A stretch of 29,591 nt of DNA from MED-G20 sp038108155 (GTDB lineage Bacteria > Bacteroidota > Bacteroidia > Flavobacteriales_D > Parvicellaceae): assembly GCA_038108155.1 (NCBI GenBank), contig JAYNHP010000023.1:1-29591 (forward strand), in the 5' to 3' direction. Below are positions 24,018-29,591 of this stretch, piece after piece. Numbering within the stretch: the stretch's first letter is position 1; each line of letters begins with the position of its first letter. The notes beneath the pieces were generated by a model. The model was not told the origin of the DNA. It made no database searches and was given only the letters and a program-made list of their open reading frames with translations. A program made the position numbers and the translations under genes.

Positions 24018-24720
24018 TACAGTCAAAAATTGAAAGCATTGCCTTTATTTCTTTTAAATATTGTTTCATCTCCGAAAAAGTATACGTTTTTTCTAATTGT
24101 AAAAAATCTTTTTCTAGGCTTATGTCTTGGATACTTATTGCCTTAAAATGCATTTCCATTCCATATTGCTCTACACTATATTCCATTATAACATCGTTAA
24201 TCATATTAAATGGAGTACACCAGTTAATATTTTTTATTTTCAAATTTTTTAGTGTAATAATTTCATAGATTGAATCATTTTTTAAAGATTTAATTTTTAT
24301 TTTTTTACAAGGCTTGTCTAAAAAAAATACATCTTGTGAAATAGAATTGGTTATTTGGTATTTGGGCAAATCTTCCAAAAGAAAATCCACATTATTAGAA
24401 TCTACAATAGTATATTTTTTATTATTACCTAACCCAAATAAAAGCTTGGCATCTTTTTTACTAGAATTATTAATTAAACCAAGACTTGAGTTTTTAGTTG
24501 GAAAGATAAATTCATTTTTAAATTGATCATTTAAAAAAGTCATAATCATTTTTTTTGGCAATAGAAATAGTAGAGATTCTTCATTTTTTTCTAAACAAGG
24601 ATAGCTTATCTCATAAATAATTTCACCACCTGTAAGCTGTTTTGTTTGCTTGGATTCACATTCAACTAACATTAAAACAATGAAAGAGGGTAATAATATT
24701 TTAATTAGATTTTTTACCAT
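24010..24720 (-). CDS. Lipoprotein of unknown function, related to its downstream neighbour
   Basis: The 236-residue protein has an N-terminal hydrophobic segment ending VLMLVEC, a plausible though imperfect lipobox (Glu before Cys is unusual). The mature protein opens with LTGGEIIYEISYP, the same Gly-x-Ile-x-Tyr start as DUF4412/GLPGLI-type proteins. Later segments are LPKKMIMTFLNDQFKNEF, DKPCKKIKIKS, INWCTPFNMINDVIMEYSVEQYGMEM and a final YTFSEMKQYLKEIK. It lies between a glycosyltransferase gene (31 bases upstream) and its likely paralogue (overlapping downstream). Envelope location is well supported; function is unknown. Confidence 0.75.
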   Translation of the reverse strand: MVKNLIKILLPSFIVLMLVECESKQTKQLTGGEIIYEISYPCLEKNEESLLFLLPKKMIMTFLNDQFKNEFIFPTKNSSLGLINNSSKKDAKLLFGLGNNKKYTIVDSNNVDFLLEDLPKYQITNSISQDVFFLDKPCKKIKIKSLKNDSIYEIITLKNLKIKNINWCTPFNMINDVIMEYSVEQYGMEMHFKAISIQDISLEKDFLQLEKTYTFSEMKQYLKEIKAMLSIFDCNE

Positions 24721-24751
24721 TAAAATTCAATAGTGAATATATACGTATTTT

Positions 24752-25726
24752 TTAATAAAAGCTAACATAATTATTGTATTTAGAATTTTCTGGAGTTTTG
24801 AAATCTTTGGAACTTATGCAGCAAATAATCAATTTTTTCTTCTCTGTTTTCAAAAGGTTAGTAGATTGAATTTGTTGATGATAAATTTCCTTACCAATTT
24901 TTTTTGGATTGTTGCTAATCCAGGTGAAAGAACAATTGTTGTCAATTAATTCTTTAGCTACTAGTTTTCCTTTTTTTCCAGTACCCCACAATATCAATTG
25001 TTCCTTTATTTTTAATTCATTTTCAATCAAATATTTCACTTTTAAAGGAATAAAATTTTCAAAAAGATAATCTTTACTGTTTCTAGAAGTCCTCATTGGG
25101 TGATCTCTCCATAAATGAATGATTTCCTTTGTTGTTATTAGTTTAATTTGGTTGTAATAAACTCTAAATAAAAAATCATAATCTTCTGGGTAATTCAATT
25201 TTTTAAAACCCTTAATGTTTTCAAAATCAGATCGATGCATCATCCAACAGCAAGATGGAATGGTACATTCTTTATATATGTCTTTGAAATTTTTTTTATT
25301 GGATGTTAGTTCGTTTAACCATTTAGCATATTTCAAATATCCATTTCCCATTGGTTTATTACTAGCAAAATACTTAACATTTCCTACTGCTATATGCTTT
25401 GTTTTTTTCTCGTCTAGTAGTGAACTCAATATTTCAATTTTATTTTTACTCATTATATCATCAGCATCCATCCTAGTTATATACTTTCCTTTTGCAATTT
25501 CACTTCCGGTATTTAGTGCATCAACTATTCCCTTACCCATATTATTTGTAAGTTCTATTCTTGAATCTTCAATTGAATATTTCAATGCTAATTTTTCAGA
25601 ATCATCTGTAGAATGATCATTAACTAATATTATTTGTAATTTTTTGTAGGACTGATTAACTATAGATATCAAGCAGTCTTCAAAATAGGGTAAAGGATTT
25701 TTGTAAGGTACAATTATGCTAACCAT
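24752..25726 (-). CDS. GT2 glycosyltransferase with C-terminal Rossmann-like domain
   Basis: The 324-residue protein starts with a GT-A fold (1 to about 235): MVSIIVPYKN, VNDHSTDD (35-42), ITRMDADD (83-90, the DxD metal and nucleotide-sugar site) and YPEDYDF (Glu181/Asp182, acceptor-side acid). This is a family-2 inverting glycosyltransferase that would use a nucleotide sugar at the cytoplasmic face of the inner membrane. Residues about 240-324 form a second unit beginning LILWGTGKKGKLVAKELI, a Gly-x-Gly-x-x-Gly turn like that of nucleotide-binding Rossmann domains found at the ends of some sugar-modifying enzymes, followed by TWISNNPKKIGKEIY and LIICCISS. There are no membrane helices. It stands alone rather than in a polysaccharide cluster. 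Acceptor and sugar are unknown. Confidence 0.87.
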   Translation of the reverse strand: MVSIIVPYKNPLPYFEDCLISIVNQSYKKLQIILVNDHSTDDSEKLALKYSIEDSRIELTNNMGKGIVDALNTGSEIAKGKYITRMDADDIMSKNKIEILSSLLDEKKTKHIAVGNVKYFASNKPMGNGYLKYAKWLNELTSNKKNFKDIYKECTIPSCCWMMHRSDFENIKGFKKLNYPEDYDFLFRVYYNQIKLITTKEIIHLWRDHPMRTSRNSKDYLFENFIPLKVKYLIENELKIKEQLILWGTGKKGKLVAKELIDNNCSFTWISNNPKKIGKEIYHQQIQSTNLLKTEKKKLIICCISSKDFKTPENSKYNNYVSFY

Positions 25727-25778
25727 AATATTATTTCAGAATACATTAAAAAAAATATTCTATACAAACATTGATTTT

Positions 25779-25786
25779 TATATTTG
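25779..25786 (+). promoter_or_regulatory. Candidate -7 element for ffh
   Basis: TATATTTG matches TAnnTTTG exactly and lies 20 bases before the ffh ATG, a sensible distance for a short leader. No TTG occurs at the expected -33 position. The 80-base divergent gap must also hold the start for the glycosyltransferase gene. Confidence 0.45.
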
Positions 25787-25806
25787 TTTTTTGAAATTAT
25801 AAAAAA

Positions 25807-27153
25807 ATGTTTGAAAACTTACAAGATAGATTCGAAAGAGCCTTTAAAGTGCTTAAAGGACAAGGTCAAATTACAGAAATTAATGTTGCAGAAACTTTAA
25901 AAGAAGTCAGAAGAGCTTTATTGGAAGCAGATGTAAGTTTTAATACCGCCAAAGCTTTTACCAACCGAGTAAAAGAAAGAGCATTGGGACAAAACGTTTT
26001 AAATAGTATTTCGCCAAGTCAACTACTTGTAAAAATTACTCAAGAAGAACTCACTGAGTTGATGGGAAGCGAAAAAGCAGATATCAACGTAAGTGGCAAT
26101 CCTGGAATTATTTTAATGTCTGGTCTTCAAGGATCTGGGAAAACAACTTTTTCCGGTAAATTGGCAAATTTCTTAAAAACAAAAAAAAATAAGAAACCAT
26201 TACTAGTAGCTTGTGATGTTTATAGACCTGCAGCTATTGACCAGTTGCACGTTGTTGGCGATGGTATAGGAGTTGAAGTATTTTCTAATAAAGAGGAGAA
26301 AAGTCCATTGCAGATTGCAAAAATGGGTGTTAAATATGCTAAAGAAAATGGATTCAACATTGTTATAATAGATACTGCTGGTAGATTAGCTGTGGATGAG
26401 GAGATGATGAAAGAAATTTCAGATTTAAAAAAGATAATTAATCCAACTGAAACATTGTTTGTTGTGGACTCTATGACTGGTCAAGATGCAGTAAATACTG
26501 CGAAGTCTTTCAATGAAAGAGTAGATTTTGACGGAGTTATTTTAACCAAATTAGATGGAGATACTAGAGGAGGGGCTGCATTATCTATAAAAACCGTAGT
26601 TAATAAACCCATCAAATTCATTGGAACTGGTGAAAAAATGGACGCTTTAGATGTTTTCCATCCGGATAGAATGGCTGACAGGATTTTGGGGATGGGTGAT
26701 GTGGTATCCTTAGTTGAAAGAGCCCAGGAACAATTTGATGAAGAGTCTGCCAAAAAGTTGCACAAAAAAATTAAGAAAAACCAATTTGACTTTAATGATT
26801 TTAGAGATCAAATAGGTCAGATTAAAAAAATGGGTGGTGTAAAAGATATTGCTGGTATGATTCCAGGGATGAAGAAGGCTATGAAAGGAAGTGAAGTGGA
26901 TGAAAATTCATTTTTACCAATTTTAGCAATGATAGACTCAATGACACCAAAGGAAAGAGAATTTCCCGACTCTATTAATATGCAAAGAAAAAAAAGAATT
27001 GCGTTGGGAAGCGGTAACGATCTCAGTGAAGTGAATAAGCTTATGAAACAATTTAATCAAACAAAAAAAATGATGAAACTCATGAGTAAAAAGCAGAATA
27101 TGATGAATATGATGAAACAGTTCATAAAAATGGGTGGTAAAATGCCTATGTAG
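25807..27153 (+). CDS. ffh: Signal recognition particle protein Ffh
   Basis: The 448-residue GTPase has the N domain (1 to about 90) and G domain with GLQGSGKTT (106-114), CDVYRPAAIDQL, IIDTAGRLAVDEE and LTKLDGDTRGGAALS. The Met-rich M domain (about 325-448) includes GMIPGMKKAM and a terminal run with many Met residues (MMKLMSKKQNMMNMMKQF). Ffh pairs with 4.5S RNA and FtsY to target inner-membrane proteins to the translocon. The protein is of standard length and all motifs are intact. The stop is followed 3 bases later by the folD ATG, so both are probably one transcript. The 4.5S RNA gene is not in this window. Confidence 0.97.
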   Translation: MFENLQDRFERAFKVLKGQGQITEINVAETLKEVRRALLEADVSFNTAKAFTNRVKERALGQNVLNSISPSQLLVKITQEELTELMGSEKADINVSGNPGIILMSGLQGSGKTTFSGKLANFLKTKKNKKPLLVACDVYRPAAIDQLHVVGDGIGVEVFSNKEEKSPLQIAKMGVKYAKENGFNIVIIDTAGRLAVDEEMMKEISDLKKIINPTETLFVVDSMTGQDAVNTAKSFNERVDFDGVILTKLDGDTRGGAALSIKTVVNKPIKFIGTGEKMDALDVFHPDRMADRILGMGDVVSLVERAQEQFDEESAKKLHKKIKKNQFDFNDFRDQIGQIKKMGGVKDIAGMIPGMKKAMKGSEVDENSFLPILAMIDSMTPKEREFPDSINMQRKKRIALGSGNDLSEVNKLMKQFNQTKKMMKLMSKKQNMMNMMKQFIKMGGKMPM

Positions 27154-27156
27154 ACT

Positions 27157-28032
27157 ATGGAATTATTAGACGGAAAAAAAACCTCCTTAGAAATTCAAAC
27201 CGAATTGTCTGAGAAAGTGAAATTAATGGTTGGAAATGGGATAAACCCTCCCCATTTAGTGGCAGTATTAGTTGGAGACGATGGCGCTAGTAAAACCTAT
27301 GTAAATGCTAAAGTCAAAGCATGTGAAAGAATTGGGTTTAAATCTACCTTACATCATCTTGGCTCAGAAACTAGCGAGAAAGAACTTCTCAAACTCATAA
27401 AGAGATTAAATGAAGACGATTCTGTGGATGGCTTTATTGTTCAATTACCTCTTCCAGGTCATATGGACGACCATAAAATCACTCTTGCTATATCTCCAAA
27501 AAAAGATGTAGATGGTTTTCACCCCGAAAATGTAGGAAAAATGGCTTTGGGATTACCTACTTTTTTACCTGCAACTCCAAATGGAGTTATGGAATTATTA
27601 AAGAGATACAAAATACCAACTGAAGGTAAAAATACTGTTGTCATTGGAAGAAGTAGTATTGTTGGTACTCCAATGAGTATTTTAATGTCCAGAAAAAGTA
27701 ATCCTGGAAATTCTACAGTAACTCTTGCTCATAGCAGAACAAAAAACTTAGAACAAATATGTAAACAAGCAGATATTTTAATTGTTGCAATTGGTATTCC
27801 TGAATTTGTTACTTCTAATATGGTTAAGCCAAATGCTGTAGTTATTGACGTAGGTATTCACAGAATAGAGGATTCATCGAAAAAAAATGGATTTAGATTA
27901 ATTGGAGATGTGAATTTTAGTGAAGTTTCCCAAAAGTGTTCTTATATAACACCAGTTCCAGGTGGAGTAGGACCAATGACCATAGCCTCTCTTTTAATGA
28001 ATACATATATTGCTTCTAATGAGAGAAATTAA
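27157..28032 (+). CDS. folD: Bifunctional methylenetetrahydrofolate dehydrogenase / cyclohydrolase FolD
   Basis: The 291-residue enzyme shows every FolD landmark: KTYVNAKVKACERIGF with the catalytic Tyr and Lys, VQLPLPGHMD, KKDVDGFHPENVGKM, PATPNGVMELL, the NADP-binding turn VVIGRSSIVGTPMS, and TPVPGGVGPMTIASLLMNT near the C-terminus. It interconverts 5,10-methylene- and 10-formyl-tetrahydrofolate in the cytoplasm, supplying one-carbon units for purines and formyl-methionine. It lies 3 bases after ffh, and its end overlaps the next gene's start. Confidence 0.97.
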   Translation: MELLDGKKTSLEIQTELSEKVKLMVGNGINPPHLVAVLVGDDGASKTYVNAKVKACERIGFKSTLHHLGSETSEKELLKLIKRLNEDDSVDGFIVQLPLPGHMDDHKITLAISPKKDVDGFHPENVGKMALGLPTFLPATPNGVMELLKRYKIPTEGKNTVVIGRSSIVGTPMSILMSRKSNPGNSTVTLAHSRTKNLEQICKQADILIVAIGIPEFVTSNMVKPNAVVIDVGIHRIEDSSKKNGFRLIGDVNFSEVSQKCSYITPVPGGVGPMTIASLLMNTYIASNERN

Positions 28033-29494
28033 AAAGATACTTATTGCCAATAGAGGCGAAATCGCTCTAAGAGTGGTTAAGAGTTGTATAAAAATGGGTA
28101 TTAAAACAGTTGGAATATTTTCTGAAGCTGACAAAGACTCCCCATTATTAGATTATGTTGATGAGCAAATTTTAATTGGCCCTGCACCATCCAATAAAAG
28201 TTATTTGAACCAAGATTTAATAATAAAAAAATCTTTGGAAATGAAGGTGGATGCTATTCATCCAGGTTATGGTTTTTTATCTGAAAATGCATTGTTTGCA
28301 GAAAAGGTAATTGAAGCTGGAATTATTTTTATAGGCCCTTCTCCAAAATCAATTGAAATAATGGGGGATAAACTATCTGCGAAAAAAACAGTTTCTAAAT
28401 TTGATATTCCTTTAGTTCCAGGGTTAAATGAAGAGATTCAAGATGTAGATAAGGCAATGATTGCTGCTGAAAAAATAGGTTTTCCTGTTTTAATAAAAGC
28501 CTCCGCTGGTGGTGGTGGAAAAGGAATGAGGATAGTCCATGAAAAAAAAGATTTCAAACAACAAATGAAAAGAGCAGTTAGTGAAGCAAAAAATTCATTT
28601 GGAAATGGAGCTGTTTTTATTGAGAAGTACCTTTCAAAACCTAGACATATTGAAATTCAAATTTTAGCAGATCAACATGGAAATGTAGTTCACTTATATG
28701 AAAGAGATTGTTCTATTCAAAGAAGGCACCAGAAAATAGTGGAAGAAGCTCCTTCAGCAGTTGTTTCAGAAGAATTAAGAGAAATTATGGGAGAAGCTGC
28801 TTGCAATGTCGCGAGGTCATGCAATTACCACGGAGCAGGAACAGTAGAATTTATATTTGAAAACAACTCTTTTTATTTTTTAGAAATGAATACTCGTTTG
28901 CAAGTTGAACATCCTGTTACAGAAATGATTACTGGATTAGATTTAGTAGAAGAACAAATTAATATCGCTAAGGGAGAAAAATTAAAAATTTCTCAAAAGG
29001 ATCTGAAAATAAATGGACATGCTATTGAAATAAGAGTTTGTGCAGAAGATCCATTTAATAATTTTTTGCCTGACACTGGTATTATTGAATTATATGAAAT
29101 TCCCAAAGGAAATGGGGTGAGAGTCGATGATTGCACCAAACAAGGATCAGAAATTTCTATATATTATGACCCAATGATTTCTAAATTAATTGTCCATGCA
29201 GCTTCTAGAAAAGAAGCTATTGATAAGATGATAAATGCAATAAATTACTACACAATCTATGGAGTAAAAACTACCCTTCCCTTTTGCAAATTTGCACTCA
29301 ACCATTCCGACTTTAGATCGGGAAATTTCGATACTGGATTTGTCAAATTATACATGGAAGATTATAAGCTAGAGGTTGTTGAAAATAATTCAAATAAAGT
29401 TGGATTAGCTGCAATTTTTCAACTGAATAAAATGGATAAAATTTCTTCTTCTTTTCTTCCATCTTCTTCTACTAATTGGTTGCGAAACAGATAA
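28019..29494 (+). CDS. Biotin carboxylase subunit of an acyl-CoA (propionyl-CoA type) carboxylase
   Basis: The protein, about 491 residues from the ATG at 28019, is an ATP-grasp biotin carboxylase: KILIANRGEIALRV, IHPGYGFLSENALFA, KASAGGGGKGMRI, ERDCSIQRRHQKIVEEAP and FLEMNTRLQVEHPVTE. It is longer than AccC (about 449). After VDDCTKQGSEISIYYDP it runs on through YYTIYGVKTTLPFCKFAL, RSGNFDTGFVKLY and a final SSTNWLRNR. That tail resembles the carboxylase subunit of Bacteroidota propionyl-CoA carboxylases. It carries no biotin-binding domain, so a separate carrier protein is needed; the 97 remaining bases show none on this strand. It would carboxylate biotin on its partner using bicarbonate and ATP. 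A TTG at 28010 is an alternative start. It overlaps folD by 14 bases. An AccC role in fatty acid synthesis is the alternative. Confidence 0.85.
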   Translation: MREIKKILIANRGEIALRVVKSCIKMGIKTVGIFSEADKDSPLLDYVDEQILIGPAPSNKSYLNQDLIIKKSLEMKVDAIHPGYGFLSENALFAEKVIEAGIIFIGPSPKSIEIMGDKLSAKKTVSKFDIPLVPGLNEEIQDVDKAMIAAEKIGFPVLIKASAGGGGKGMRIVHEKKDFKQQMKRAVSEAKNSFGNGAVFIEKYLSKPRHIEIQILADQHGNVVHLYERDCSIQRRHQKIVEEAPSAVVSEELREIMGEAACNVARSCNYHGAGTVEFIFENNSFYFLEMNTRLQVEHPVTEMITGLDLVEEQINIAKGEKLKISQKDLKINGHAIEIRVCAEDPFNNFLPDTGIIELYEIPKGNGVRVDDCTKQGSEISIYYDPMISKLIVHAASRKEAIDKMINAINYYTIYGVKTTLPFCKFALNHSDFRSGNFDTGFVKLYMEDYKLEVVENNSNKVGLAAIFQLNKMDKISSSFLPSSSTNWLRNR

Positions 29495-29505
29495 TACTGT
29501 CTTTA

Positions 29506-29526
29506 TGTCAGTTTATTTGTCAGTTT
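29506..29526. repeat. Short direct repeat TGTCAGTTT (two copies)
   Basis: TGTCAGTTT occurs at 29506-29514 and 29518-29526, separated by ATT, giving a 12-base period. It spans the stop codon of the possible minus-strand gene and lies 12 bases after the biotin carboxylase stop. It is probably a small slippage duplication. Confidence 0.5.
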
Positions 29527-29590
29527 GCTTGCTTGATTTCTGCCAAAAATCCAGAATTTCAATTGTATTTATTGATGGCATATACTTTGC
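29513..29590 (-). CDS. Possible C-terminal end of a convergent gene (partial)
   Basis: On the minus strand an open frame enters from the window edge and ends at TAA (29513-29515), giving 25 residues: AKYMPSINTIEILDFWQKSS and then KQTDK. The mixed, amphipathic composition looks like a protein tail. The plus strand over the same bases is also open from an ATG at 29505 but reads as a Cys/Phe-rich peptide. I do not recognise the family. Confidence 0.35.
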   Translation of the reverse strand, partial: AKYMPSINTIEILDFWQKSSKQTDK

Positions 29591-29591
29591 A

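Noticed and set aside
25215..25616. 133-codon open frame on the plus strand
   Set aside because: It is antisense to the conserved GT-A domain of the glycosyltransferase and has a Phe/Ser-rich composition typical of shadow frames.
1..29591. Mobile element, prophage, CRISPR array, tRNA or rRNA
   Set aside because: No transposase, integrase, regularly spaced repeats or RNA-gene-like sequence was seen; genes are tightly packed with uniform low-GC composition.

Overview
The window is a chromosomal segment of a low-GC Bacteroidota bacterium, most likely of the class Flavobacteriia. Four things point there. The gene content is typical: a PorT-type T9SS protein, a TamL-type lipoprotein, a GldI-like lipoprotein, dnaA next to a low-molecular-weight tyrosine phosphatase, and lolA next to ftsK. 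Several upstream regions match the Bacteroidota promoter consensus TAnnTTTG. Clear Shine-Dalgarno sequences are absent. Lipoprotein signal peptides are frequent. Two 10-N runs show that it is a draft assembly. No mobile element, CRISPR array, rRNA or tRNA was seen, and no intergenic stretch exceeds about 170 bases.

Layout. 1-1764: the tail of a menaquinone methyltransferase (MenG/UbiE), porT, and a convergent TrmH-family RNA methyltransferase. 1782-4259: a TamL-like Omp85 lipoprotein. 4269-6269: a promoter driving class II fructose-bisphosphate aldolase and accD, which overlap by 4 bases. 6359-7353: a promoter, a polytopic membrane protein and its winged-helix partner. 7416-8968: a lipoprotein interrupted by an N run, then a secreted protein of unknown role. 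8986-11361: an NrnA-like DHH phosphoesterase with two FKBP-like lipoproteins, the first GldI-like. 11365-13971 (minus): dnaA, tyrosine phosphatase and a tetrapyrrole-methylase-fold methyltransferase. 14138-15848 (minus): a 5'-nucleotidase split over two genes. 15867-20175: a YbgC-like thioesterase, a PorE-like TPR/PD40/OmpA protein and recN. 20172-23305 (minus): ftsK then lolA. 23388-25726 (minus): a glycosyltransferase with an added Rossmann-like domain, and two related exported proteins. 25807-29494: ffh, folD and a biotin carboxylase of the propionyl-CoA carboxylase type. The last 97 bases hold a possible convergent gene end.

The window is mostly housekeeping: envelope biogenesis (TamL, LolA, Ffh, PorT, PorE-like), replication and division (DnaA, FtsK, RecN), and central or lipid metabolism (Fba, AccD, FolD, biotin carboxylase). 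I did not find an obvious new defence or biosynthetic system. The points most worth checking are an AccD without its zinc-ribbon cysteines, FKBP lipoproteins with eroded active sites, a 5'-nucleotidase split with its two halves in reversed order, a glycosyltransferase-Rossmann fusion, a tandem pair of diverged exported proteins, and a lipoprotein gene whose reading frame is falsely broken by a fixed-length assembly gap.
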